From positions 7,502,001 to 7,566,000 of the forward strand of contig NC_035790.1 of the NCBI RefSeq assembly GCF_001653235.2: a stretch of 64,000 nucleotides of DNA, written 5' to 3'. Within the stretch, counting starts at the first letter, position 1. Each line of letters begins with the position of its first letter. Of this stretch, positions 11,297 to 24,031 are shown piece by piece. Below the pieces are notes generated by a model. That model ran no database searches, was not told where the DNA came from, and saw only the letters and a list, made by a program, of their open reading frames with translations. Both the position numbers and the translations under genes were made by a program. The DNA is from Pochonia chlamydosporia 170. Its lineage: Eukaryota; Ascomycota; Sordariomycetes; Hypocreales; Clavicipitaceae.

Positions 11297-14200
11297 TGTA
11301 TGACGACTGTGGGATATGGAGGTGGGTAAGGAATAGAAGGAAGGAAAGAAGTAAGAAAAGAGAAGGAGGAGCGAAAGGATAAGTATTATGGGTATGGGTC
11401 TACAGTCTAAGAATGGTGGAAGGCTTGCGTGCCTGGCGTCTGGTAGGTTGTGGACTGGATGGATTGTTTGGTTGCAAGCTCAGGCAAAGTCAGTCTCATC
11501 CTGCTTCCTTCAGTGCACACCGGCGACGTGGTCGCAAGCGAAAAAAAAAAAATTATGAGCATGGGCCGGCGATCCCTGGAACCTCGGAGAGCGTGGGTCC
11601 TCTGCTTGGCTGCAGGAGTGCGAGACTGGCACCAGATTGGCACCAGGCTTGACGGCATGCATGGGTCTGGTCGTGAACATTGATTGCTCAAAGTGATTAG
11701 CCTTGCCACTAGAAGGAGCATGGGGCAGGGGCCTGCATACGGCGCCGTCACCTGGAAGGCTCGGCGGAAGTTGCATGACCTCACCTTGATTTTTCGGCCA
11801 GAAGTGACCTTGACCAGACGTGGACCAGACATGGGCACTCAACATTGAACATTCACCCGGAACTTTTACAAGTGAAGATGCCAGGCACCACTTAACTCCT
11901 GAGTTGCTGATGACCCCCGCGTTGGCGATTGATGCCCCAAATTTCCTGTCTCTGCGTCAGCCAGCACTTGCTCGTCGAGTTTGCAGTGAATTACAGTGCG
12001 ATCCAGTCACATTGAATGTCTCACCAGACCAGACTGCTCCGTCCATCAATTGATGTCCAGATGTCCCTTTCTTTGCACCCGCCCCAACAGCTCCGTGTTT
12101 CCGGCGCCATCGGGCCCACCAGCCTTATCTCTCTACGGGCGCGTGCTGCAGAAAGTACCTCAAGTGATGTAGCGCCTCGGAAATTGAACTCTGAAATACA
12201 GAAAACAAGAAAGAAACATTGAGGTTACATATACATTACAGTACAATTCTGCAAGGAACTTGGATCTGAAATCAAATATCGCCTCCGTCTGCGACAATTT
12301 CTTCTACCCAAGTCGTCATACACATCGTCGCGCAGGCCATCCACACAACAGAGTGCAACACCATTACACACCTTGAATACGTCACACTAATTTGACATCT
12401 CGGGACGAAAAAATTCTGGTCTGTCGGCAACAGAAAAATACCCGGCGATAATGGCGCAATTATCACCGCAATTCCCCCGGCACCTCTGTAACAAAGCCCA
12501 CCCACATGCACGAACCCCAAAATACTGCTCTGATTTGTTCTATGTGTGCCAGATGTGCCGCAATTGACATTTACTGGATGTTTCTGCAACTGTCATCAAT
12601 TGAACTCCGACCTGCTTCGACTTTCGGAAACACTAGAGTGCTTTCGCTCACTGTAGAGATATAATGTGGTTGAAACACACAACTTTTCACTACCACTGTA
12701 CTTGCTACAGCCGCGGCTAATAACGCAGTCTCCCAGCAAACTTGACATGTCCGGTCTAGTTGATATGCACGTCGGGAAACGGGTGAGCGGCTGCAACGTG
12801 CCGTCTGTCTCCTTGCAATCATCACTCCGAAGAAGTGCACGTCCTGTAGTGTCTGCTGCTAACAGACCATTTGACCTCATCGGGCAATCCTCACAGTGGG
12901 CTCCAGGTCATACTGCTCCTTGACCAGAGGCCAATTACGCGCATCCTCTCAGTGCCATTTTCGTAACAGTTTGCAACACTTCGACTGCTCTGCATCTCTC
13001 CCGCATCACCTGTCATCCACGATCTCCGTCCAGGTTCAATGTCTCTCGACCCACAGCAACTGACATATGCCTCGGGAAAGCCAGCTGAGCCGGGCCATTA
13101 GCACCAGACTCAACTTGCTGGCATGCCGTCACTACGGGCTTCCGTAATGGCCCGGATTTGCTCCGGCAACATTGAGATTGGCGAGCCCAGCCGGATGAGC
13201 ATCGCGGATAATGAGCAAATATTAGTTCGCTGATGTCGATAATCACCGGAACATGCTCACATGTCCAGCATTACTCCCGACTTGCACAAAGACGTGTTGT
13301 AGGATTAGGGATAGGAGCTCGTCGGTCTCAAACCTTTGCAGGCGTTGGCCTCATTGACCGACATGCAACATTGAAACCCGGAGGGTTGACGAGGGGCTCT
13401 AATGTTCACCTTCACCAGTATTTATGTTGTTCACGCAAAATAAGCCTAGAATGGAAGGCAAAACTTGCATTGGACGAAACAAACTCGCTCGAGCAAGAAA
13501 AGTAAAATGCTTAGAACAAGAAAGTTTGCGCCACGTCAAGAATGTTGGCCGTGTTGGTGATCTGGCCGGCCCTTGCTTGTCCTTTGATCGGGCCACAAGA
13601 GCACATGTGCATTGAGCCAGACTGAACCAGACATGGACAGCGTCATGCTGTGCACAGAGCGATATGTGGACGAATACAGCGCTCTCGGTGGCCAAAACAC
13701 ACCAGACCAGACTGACCAAGGCCTGTCGCACGCCAGTTCCACCACATGCACAGAACAGCCCTCAAGTCACCGTGCTTCAAATTCTTCACGTTCGGTCTCT
13801 GAGTCTTCTTGTTCACCAAAGTTCTAATTCTGCACAAATATGTTCAGTAGTAGATCTTGTGAGCTTTGTTATTAGTTTATAGTATACCACATTGGCTATC
13901 GTGCGCTCAGTTTATAATGCGTGTTGTTGAAAAATTATACACACAGAAGGGAAATAACATTTTACAGTGTAGACTTACTGTCGGAGTGGTTGGCAATACC
14001 AGACGGCAAGATTTTGAGCTACAAGGTGCTAATCGTGTCGAAAGCCTCTATTGAAGAGACCACCAATTCAATAGATTTACTTTCCTTGGTAAATTTGCGT
14101 GTGGTATGCGCCTTTCCCGGAAACAAGCTTTCGCAAGAGCTTCACTTTTTATGGCTGAAGCATGGCAAAAGCAAGGGCCAATGGGTTTCCCAAGAACGAA

Positions 14201-15505
14201 TACGCCATTTAACGTGATAAACATAATACCTTGCAATGGCAATTATGACGACATAGCTTGTCCAAAAAACTCTTCAAGAGATGCAGCTTTAATTTTAGTC
14301 TAACCCATGTTGAGAGGAACGATGTTCTGCTCGCCGTTGTGAGTGAGGACTCAACTGCTCTCGAATATCTTCTCTACTAATCTACTTCAGTCCTCCAAGC
14401 TTAGGCACACAAGCAAAACATGCTTTAAAACCTTGGTAGGTCTAAATCGGCCAGGTTCTTGGTTTGAACTGTATTTTTTTGACGCCGCTCCTTGTTATGT
14501 TCATCAAGCTGAATAATGGTTTGTTGCCTGACCCTTTGCACACTTCACACAAACCTTCAGCTGAACCTTGAAACACTGAGCTTGGAAGGTACGTAGGTAC
14601 GTACTCCCGTCACCTCCTGAAGTCACCAATCAAACTTGACACACTTGGCTTTGCGTTCCCCACCAGCCAGACACCCAACAACGCATTGGCCAAACAAGTC
14701 ACGTTTTTCTTCGCACCTGACTGGCCCCTTCCTGCCACCTGAAATGCTCCTCCCTGCCCCCATGACTCCTTTCGCACCTGTGCTGAATTTTTCCCTTCAT
14801 CAACATCTCCTTCCATTTCTCAATCCGCAGATTCCATCATCACAACTCGGAAAACGTCACCCGCGACTCGACATAATCAAGGGAACTTCATTCTCGACGA
14901 CATATTCGCTTTTTCCAGTCTCTGACAGCGTTGTTTTGGTTGTTTCATACATCATCTGCTGACTTTGCCACCATCCGACTTGATTGTCGTACTAAACAAG
15001 AAAAAGTCCCTCTACCGTACTGACTAGCCATCTGTGACTACGTCGCGCATTCTTGTCATCGCAGTAGAAGACGATTTTGATAACTCGTGGCGCGCCATCC
15101 TTGCTTCTACTATAAGGACATCCTCGCGTACACTCTTTCTAAATCATTTCCACCACGTACACACGACGCGTTTCCGCTTGGTCGTACAGTATCTCGAGCC
15201 TTGTAAAACTCATCGTTACGTTGGTATTGGCCCTCTCAAATTTTGCTGTGAACGAAGAAGAGAAGCAGCTAGACGTCAAAACGTCCGATAGAAATTGGGG
15301 CTCGTCGTATATTTCTGCTCGTCATTTCATTCCGCGATACAAAAAGTCTAGACACACAAAAACGGGGATAAACAGGCGTCTTTTCGCTTCCCAGTGGCGG
15401 CTCCTGAGACCGCATCACTCACTGCCTTTGACTTTTTCGCATTCCGCCTCAAGCGAGAACGTGGTTCGCACACGACTCTGCATTACGAAACGTGCAAAAC
15501 ATACC
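11297..15505. other. 4.2-kb divergent intergenic region
   Basis: Lies between the divergently transcribed citrate synthase and nrd1-like genes, so it must hold both promoters. The first 100 bp upstream of citrate synthase are purine-rich on the plus strand (CT-rich in the gene's sense), as in strong fungal promoters. The sequence ACCAGACATGG recurs at about 11822 and 13624, with further CCAGAC repeats nearby. The stretch 13850-14330 is noticeably more AT-rich. Open frames here are short and match nothing I know. The last 600 bp before 15506 look like leader sequence. Confidence 0.45.
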
Positions 15506-18301
15506 ATGGCATCTGCAGTAACAGACTTGGAGGCTGGCCTTCAGGCCATGCTAAATTTGAAACCACCCGGTGTCTCTGGATCCCGTATCACTAGTTTAAC
15601 ATCGCTGTGCGTTTCCAATATTCAGGTAATAACCATTCCATCCATCTTGAGCTATCCCGTCTAGCTCGTCACCGTACTGGTCTTCCCCTCATGACATACT
15701 AACCACGAAGCAACGCAGTCTGAATCCGTACTCATTCAGAAGATCTACACACACTTCAAAAAGGCACCTGGGACACACAAGTTGGGGGTTCTCTACGTAG
15801 TAGATTCTGTAACCCGAAAATGGCTCGAGCAAGCAAAAGCTCAAGGACAACCAGTAAACAGCTCTGCACCAGATGGTACATATGCCGCCGGCGTACATCG
15901 AGTGACGGAACTTATGCCCGTGCTAATGAATGATATTCTCCAAACCGCCCCGGAAGAACAAAAGGTACGCAATATTTTTGAGTCCCGCAAACAGAGTCTT
16001 GCAAACAGGACATTGAAGAACGAACACCCAACATTCACCCTTCGAGTATCTGTTTATGAGCCACCGCAATGGCCGTTTGGGTTGTGATATTACTTGTGTT
16101 TTGGCAAGAAAAAACACCCAATGCTTATAAAGTGACTTGCACTATTTGCTTCACAATCCCACAGTCACATTCACCTGAGCCCTCAACCCAGCATATTCTC
16201 CGTTCAAAACCTCATAAACTGGCCAGTAACTTACCGTACTCTCTCACCTTGTAGGAGAAAATTAAGAAGCTCTTGGACATCTGGGAGAAGGGACAGACCT
16301 TCCCCACGCAGATGATAGAGTCGTTCAAAGAGAAGTTGACCACACCCCCATCAAGTATGTCTTACCCTTGAATATCCTCAACTCTTATCGTTGGGTGATG
16401 TAATCTCCGTCGTCTTGCGTAGCCGCAAACTCAGCCTCACGAGGCCAAATTGAAGGAGTGACTACGGCTATATGAGAACCCAGTTCTAACCACACATGTT
16501 CCTCGCAGAAACTTCAACAACTCCTCCAGGAAGCCCACCCGCTTCCGCCCTGGCTGCCTTGCAGTCTCAAGCTCCCCCCGCGGCAGCACCAGCTCCGAAT
16601 AGCTCATCTATTCTAGAAGCCCTCGCAAACATGGCCAGGCAAACTTCAACTCCTGGCGGCGGCAGCCACAACTCTGGCCTGCCGGCACCAGCAGCACAGT
16701 ATAACATGCCACCCTCTACACTTCCCCAGCCGGTCTCATCAACTACAATGCCGCACCCACACCACCAAGCGCAGCCGTCATATCCTCCGACATCACAGCC
16801 TGTAGCCGTGCCGTCGCTGCCATTCTCGCTCCCACAATTGTCTGGCCAAGCCCCAGCGTTGCCTAACAACGCGAGTAATCTCCCCAACCCTTATGCCGCT
16901 GCAAACCCAGCTGCACCTGGCGCCGGTGGATCATTAGACCCGTCTGTGCAACAACAGATTATGTTGATCAAGGCTCTCGCTGACCAAGGTGTTCCATTTG
17001 ATAAAATTCCTTCTCTGATCCAGAGCATGACGAACAATAATCCTGCCGCCAACAGTGCTCCTGCTCCCCATACGGGCTTCCAGCCTCCTGTTCCGGCAGC
17101 ACAAGGAACGTTTTCCACCAGCGGTCAACAGCCGTGGGGTGGTCCCATGCCCGTGTCTGGTGACGGCCGTGATAGAGGGTACCAGGACGGTATCAGATCC
17201 CCGAGATACCGTGGTCGATCCAGATCTAGGTCTCCCGATCGCGGTTGGGGTTCTCGTGATTCTCCTCGTGGTGGGCGGGATAGAGGTGGCCACGGACGTA
17301 ACTCTCCCCTTAATGGTCGTCATGATGACCGTGATCGCAACGGTCGTGGAGGAAGCGATTATCGTCAGCGTAGTCCTCCAGGTCGCCGTGGTCGAAGTTC
17401 TACTCCGCCTGATAGCTTCCCTCATGTGGAAAGATGGGTCGATTATGATCCCAGTGTTCCCTCTGGCAGTATCAGAGTGTTCAGCCGAACCCTCTTCGTT
17501 GGCGGCGTAACGTGAGTATTCATCCCACCAGCCCAAGTCTCTGCCAGTTTTGTGCTATAAATTCCATTGCCATATTCTAATGCAATGCACGTAGATGCTC
17601 CGAACCTGAGCTCCGACGAGTATTTACTCGCTTCGGCACCGTTCAGACTTGCATCGTCAACAAGGACAAACGCCATGCATTCGTCAAGATGCTCACCCGC
17701 AAGGATGCCGTCAATGCCAAAGAAAACATGGAAGATGCCCGCACCAGCGAGCTTCCCCTCCGAGTAAGTCACATGTCATCACATGATGGCACCCGCAGGC
17801 CATTCCAGCTCAAACTTCATCGTACTAACTATTGCTCCCCAGACTCGTTGGGGTGTTGGCTTTGGCCCCCGCGACTGCAGCGACTACGCCACGGGCATCA
17901 GCATCATCCCCATCCACAAGCTCACCGAAGCTGATCGCAAATGGATCCTCACTGCCCCTTACGGCGGCAGCGGCGGCCGTCCCATCGAGTCGGGCCTCTC
18001 CGTCGAAGAGCCCGACATCGAAATCGGCGCCGGTGTCTCATCCAAGGCCATCAGCCGCCGTATGCAGACCGACAAGGGCGGCAGCAACGGACCCAAGTCC
18101 ACCAGGAACCGTGAGGACGAGCCCAGAAGCGGTCGTCGTGGTCGAGACGACAGCGATGGGCCTCCTCCTCGCGGCCGCGATCAAGGAAACACTGGCCAGG
18201 GCATGGCTCCTTCGTTTCCCTTCGGAATCGGGACTTTGCCCAACGGGATGCCGAATTTCCCTGCTGGGTTTTCGTTTCCCGATCCCAGCGGTGGGCGTTA
18301 G
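15506..18301 (+). CDS. Nrd1/Seb1-like RNA-binding termination factor (CID + RRM)
   Basis: Predicted 698 aa in six exons: 15506-15625, 15719-15964, 16255-16354, 16509-17511, 17595-17763 and 17843-18301, all GT-AG and in frame. Residues 1 to about 155 form a CTD-interacting domain (LGVLYVVDSVTRKWLEQA, LLDIWEKGQTFP), which binds phosphorylated RNA polymerase II CTD. A Pro/Gln/Ala-rich linker follows, then an Arg/Asp/Ser-rich stretch (about 380-440). The RRM begins near SRTLFVGGV and continues over the next exon (VKMLTRKDAVNA), followed by the conserved RWGVGFGPRDCSDY segment of Nrd1/Seb1. The tail is Gly/Arg/Pro-rich. Seb1 of fission yeast and Nrd1 of budding yeast couple polymerase II to RNA 3'-end choice and termination in the nucleus. 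The 154-bp intron 16355-16508 is the least certain junction. Confidence 0.9.
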
Positions 18302-21300
18302 GTGTAAAAGAATGAATCAAAAGTGTTGTGTGTCGCGAGATATTGATACCCAGATATGTTGATGGTCGGGGGGAAAACTGCATACTTGGAGTGCGGCGTC
18401 TTCGCAGTTGGGACTGCGGGTTCTTGGGTGGTAACTGATGTATTAGTTAGTTGGGATGGTGATGACTTGTGTCATGGACCATGGTAGTAATTACTTGTTT
18501 TTTTTTCTAGTTTAACTACTTTGTGCTTGGTGTGTGTCTACTCGTAGTATGCTTGAGATGTGCTGTATGATATTTGTGCCGTGTGAAGAATAACATGATC
18601 TGGATTTACGATGGGGTTATTCGGTTGACCATTCGTGTGCTTGGAATTCTATGATACGGTTAGTTTATGGCTGATTTCCGTGCTCCAGTGTGTATAAGAA
18701 AGTCGTAGATAATCCAGTCTGTGAAGCTACCCTCGCCGACTATGTCCATCTACAAAGATATGCACCGAAAACGAATCACAAATACTGCATAATGTACACT
18801 AACTCACATTCATGAGCCACACTGGGTCTAATATGTGCTGATGAGCATGCAATTCGGTGGATATTTCATTGGATGTAATACTGACTTACCCTATACTTCC
18901 ATTGGGCCAACTCGTCAGCACGACCTGTCCGATGTGATAGAATTTTGTCCTGGTTACTTCGACTCCGTTTACGATAGGTACTGTTATTGTTCTTGCAATG
19001 AATGGAGAATTCCTCTGCGCTGTTTGCACCATGTTAGCTACTATTTCGTAGCCAACGTATTTCATTGTTGAAAGCTACATGTGGGCAATGGATGGCCATG
19101 TGGGTTGATATGGCCGCACCTTTTAGCAGAACATGAGGCAAAACTAAACACACGATAAAGAGACACAATCGGACACCTGTCAGCATGCACAATGGAAATC
19201 AACAGTTGCATCCCTGCTTGCTGTTGGCACGGCAAGCTTGACCGTGAGTTGCCCACCGGAATCGGAGCCCATGGAAACTTCACGTCTAAGATTTTTATGC
19301 AAGGGAGAGACAACGTGATTTGGTCGATATTATCATCAACTTGCCGTATTCAGCTTGGTGCCAGACTTTTGGCCGGCAAGTCGGATCGAGCGGCTGCAAG
19401 GTCCGGTATGACGTCTTCACAGGAACTGTCCTCTTATCGCGACCGCACTCCAAAGAGCCAGTGAAATCTCCGGTCCTTCCAGCGGCAATTAAAACAACAC
19501 AGGCCACAAAAAAAGTCCGGTAGGGCAAACAGGTGGCTCCAGAACAAAAATTGGGTGCAAAAAACTGACCACAATCTCGGCGAAGCTGCGGGATGTGCGG
19601 TTCTCGCCTTTTGTCGGTGACTATTGTGACCGACGACCGCAACCGGCTCAGCCGTCTTGACTTACTCGCTGTCCTTCTCTTTTCGGGGGGCGTGTAAGTT
19701 GCAAAGGGATGGGAATAAACGCTTACTTTTTATCGCCCCAATTGTTTTCAGTGGGAGCCGTGAAACAGAGACGAGTAGCAACTAGGATGGTGTGAAAATT
19801 TTCCTATTTGGAGTCTGGTGGTTTGTCGCCAGTCCAATTGTGAATCGGGGCCACTTATTCTAGAGAATTTTTATCGCGACGGGAAACAAAGGGCGAACCG
19901 GGGAAAAGTATTGAGAAGGAAAATTCAAACTCAATCCCGTAAGGCTGTATCGTGAAACTGGATGAAACATAGATTGAAACGACGGCAATTAAAACTCCCA
20001 GAAGCCGTTGCCGTGCGGTATGATTGTTGATTAAAGAGGAGCCATTGTCAATGCTGAACATGTTTACTCTCCTTGAGTCCTCATTGGAAACGGGTGTGGC
20101 ACGGCCGTAGTGTTTCAAAGCCCGTCGGCGCCAACGCTCGGACTGCCTGCTCAACCACTGACTTTTATTGCGGGGGAAATGTAATAAAGACGGAGCGCTG
20201 TATGGAGTCAATTGTGACCCGGCTCTGAGGTTGTGACCATGATGGCACCATACAGTAATAATTACCAGACGTCAATGACTGGCGAGACCACCTGTACCTT
20301 TGGGAGCCTGTCCATGGAAACCGAAACTGGAAACGAACAGACAATTCTCGGTGGCTGACATGACTAGGCTATCGTTGAAAAATGTCATGCCTGTTGCTAG
20401 CGCTCTTTGGCATTTCCGCTTCTTGGTTGAGTAGACCACGCCGCGGGAGCAACGGCAAGGGAAGAGTGGAAACTTGTGCCAGATCCATTAACTTGAGCAC
20501 CCATTGCTTGTGGACAGGCTAAACTGGAAACTGGAGCCTCATCAAATGGTAAAGGCGCGACGTGTCCGCTGGACCTCGTTTGAGTACTCCGTAAGTAGGG
20601 TGAAATTGCGATATCTCGTCCTGCATTGTATTGCAATTGAGGTCCACAGAGTCCACGGGGAAGCTGATCAGCATGCTTGTCAGGTCAGGTCGATTAACTT
20701 GAAGCAAATCCTGGCGAGTCGCGCACCATATTTTCCACATCCTCGACATGGAACATGAGGCACTAATAACAAGTTGCCGTAGCAGTGCGTGATATTGATG
20801 GGAGGTGTTCAATATGGCGCTGGGCTAGAGCGTCACACACGAAAACACCTATATCAGCCACCAAGTTTCAACGAAAACGCCAGTGCGAACTGTGGAACCT
20901 CGAGACCCATGCCATTGTGAGATAGTTACAGGACTTGAGTTGAAGTCCCTGTTTTGGGTCCAGCCAGGTCGTCCGAATACAGGCTCTTTGCTCCCTGCAA
21001 CTTCCACTGTGGACGCAACGAGAACCAGGTCCAGGAGTTGGTGACGGTTCGAATCATGTTCTTCGGTATCAGTCAAGGTGAAACTGAGCATAAATCTACC
21101 CTTGGCTCCGTCACAGGGTATTGTCGCTTCGTGCTGAGCACGAATTCCTAAACGATTGAATACTACTCCGTAAAATTGATGGCGCAGTGCGAGTTAGCTC
21201 ACCATGACGGCTTCGCTGCTTGACACCCGCGTCCGCAGGGGAGGTAACAGTGAATTGTTGTCGGCAAGAGCGCGTCTGATTCTCTCAGCACACTTGCAGG

Positions 21301-22320
21301 GTGGGAGGCAAATGGCCACAAGCATGGAGGCAGGAGAAAATATGGGAGCCAGCCGAATAAAACTTGACAACCTACATGCCGCTCCCTGGTGGTGCTCTTG
21401 TGGTTGAAGATGTAGAAGGTGATACTGATTGATGTCTGTTATATTCCAGGCGGTGTGATGGAAGTTGGAGTTGGGAGGTGGCAGCATAACACTCCTTCCA
21501 GCTGGCAAGAGCTTCTGGGGTATGCTGCATAGCTCCTTCTCCTTTGAATCATTTCGCGAATGGCTGCCTTGACATGAGCAGAATTCAGCACAAGCTTCAT
21601 CGGCCAGAGCAAAAGGGCCTCCTCCGACTCTCTTGAAACATATTCGAACAAATTCAACCGCTCCAACTCAATATCCCTGGCATAATTTCTCCAGCCTTCC
21701 ATTCTCATGACTCAATCTTTAGGGTAGGATTGACGAATATCTTGTTTTGACTCTGATGATATTGCAGACTCGGTTTTTGCATCTATCAGGCGGATTCACC
21801 GTTTCCCGGCGATCAAACAAGTTTTGTGTCTGCGGATTCGACAAAATGTGGACCAATGTCGCATGACAGCCGACCTTTGTCGAAGCCGAGAGTAGATATG
21901 ATAGAATTCCAAAATGGAAACGGCACCAATACCTCCCGCTGACGAGGGTGAAACCAGTGGTCCTACTGAACAATCTCCTACCACAACGCCAATTGCTTGT
22001 ATCCGAGATGATGGGCTGTTTTGCCATGCCAGGCTCCATTCATCACAACCGCCAGGCTTGAGCAAGCTGCTAGCGGGCTCAAATTCAAACCTGGCGCAAT
22101 ACATCTAGGATAGCGATAAAGTGGAAGAACATGATGCAACGGACGACTCCACAAAGCTAAATACAGGAAAAAATGGCCAGCTTCTGGTCAATAAACCAAG
22201 TCAGCCACAGCTCAGCTCCAAACAGGACAGAAGGCCAAAATCTACTACGAGGTCTTGTATCAATCACGCACTCGGCTAGCGACCATTTGATATTACACTT
22301 CGTCGACGGAAACATGCAAA

Positions 22321-22347
22321 AACACACACACACACACACCCACACAC
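22321..22347. repeat. CA dinucleotide microsatellite
   Basis: A run of about 12 CA units with one CC interruption. A second, less pure run of the same type lies at about 24005-24031. Confidence 0.9.
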
Positions 22348-24004
22348 TTGGCTACCCTGACGTTAAACTTGGTACGACTCTGAGGCATAGAGTGCGGTTC
22401 GGCGCAATCTTCAAGATAAGAAGTTGCCTCGATTTGCGGACACTAAACAACACCAGAACAAATCTTGATGTTTTGGGCGCCTATGGACATAAAAAATTAC
22501 GGCAATGTAACAAGATATAACAACGAGTCTTTAATTCTTTGAACAGAAGATGACAAGGCTCTGCATATCTGGAGACTCTCTTTGCATCATTTGTTCTGAA
22601 TCCATCAAACTCGGAAGCGCCCGATGCGAAGAGCTGAGGCGCCTCAATGGGTACGGGTCTTTGAACAACGGGGCAATGGCTTGAGGAGAATTAGGACCAC
22701 TTTACCCCATACAGACAGAATGGAATGGCTTTAGAAGGTATGGAGAACAGGGTATCAAGAAATGCCTCGGGGCCCGCACAGTGACCACGCGATCAAAGAA
22801 CTTTTTTGTCATATTGTCGGTCAGAGAACACAGTCAAACATACCACGCACGTCGCTCCTGCATGAAGATTACCGCCCGGAGTTGAAGATTGAGCGCTTTG
22901 ATTTCAAAATGCGAGTTAGGCCGCAGAATAATGCCGAAAGAGCCGGGAATAAGGATAAGCCAATTGAAGACAGGCCATCAGGTTTGTCAGGACAGAACAT
23001 TCTAAACTCAAGGTCGCCGACAGGCACGGCCGAATGGGTTTGTGGCGACAGATTGTCCGGCGTCGACTCTTTCCGAATGGCAAGCCGACTGCAGTAGCCG
23101 GGCGGCAAGACGGCAAAAGCGGACAAAGCAAAACACCAAGAAGTGGCAGAGAGAACACGATTCATTTACGCCCACGGATTGCCATGCAGGGTCCGACTTT
23201 ACCATTATTGGAACGGACCCAGTTGTACAGTACAGTCTGGTACCACTACGGAGTAAAATAACGGCTGGTCCAGAAGGACGATACAAGCCAAAGAGAAGAC
23301 AAAAAAAGGCTCACCTTCCATGGAAGGGTTTATAATATCCACTGCGGGAGCCAGAAAAAAACTCGTCAAGCCGTCCCCATCATGCATGCAGACCTCGACC
23401 GAGTCCACACAATTCTGCTCCGAGTCCAATACGACCAGAGTTACTCACAATGCTCCCCCAAATAGATCGGCAAGAGCATTTTGCACCGACGGCCAAACGT
23501 TCCTCGAGATTAGAGCCCAATTGCTTGCCATCAGCTGGCATTGCATGGAATTTGGATGCGAAGGTTGACACAAGCCTGCCATCCATATCGTCCACCACCC
23601 CCCACGGGCGGCGAGGCCGAATGTGACAAGGGTTGTCCAAAGCTTGGCCATCGATTTTCTCTGTTCCCTTTGCCTTCCGTTACATGGAACGATTCCTAGC
23701 CGTACAGAAGCGACCAGAGAGCAAGCGCTGAGCCCAATTGGCCACTCCGGAAGATGCCTGGTTTGGGGAACGCATGAATTCCAGGACATCTACTCCGTAT
23801 GGAGAATACAGAGCTTGGTTGACAGGCTCTTGGATCCCGACACGCTTCCCACATGCGCGAGCCATTCCTATGACGTAGGAGAAGCTGGGGGAGGCACAGC
23901 AGCGTGAGCGAAAGTTTCACAGTGCCCAGAACTAATTGCTGCATCGAATGCAGTGATGCTTGCTGCATGCAGACAGAGAGACACAAGGACAACAACTGAG
24001 GCGC

Positions 24005-24031
24005 GCACACACACGCACACACACACACACC
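24005..24031. repeat. CA dinucleotide microsatellite
   Basis: A run of CA units interrupted by one CG, inside the gene desert. Confidence 0.85.

Noticed and set aside
13921..14217. 98-codon plus-strand frame in the AT-richer stretch
   Set aside because: No family, no supporting promoter or splice sites, and another frame is also open in the same stretch.
22321..24031. CA runs considered as subtelomeric repeats
   Set aside because: They are simple dinucleotide microsatellites and do not match the fungal telomere unit TTAGGG.
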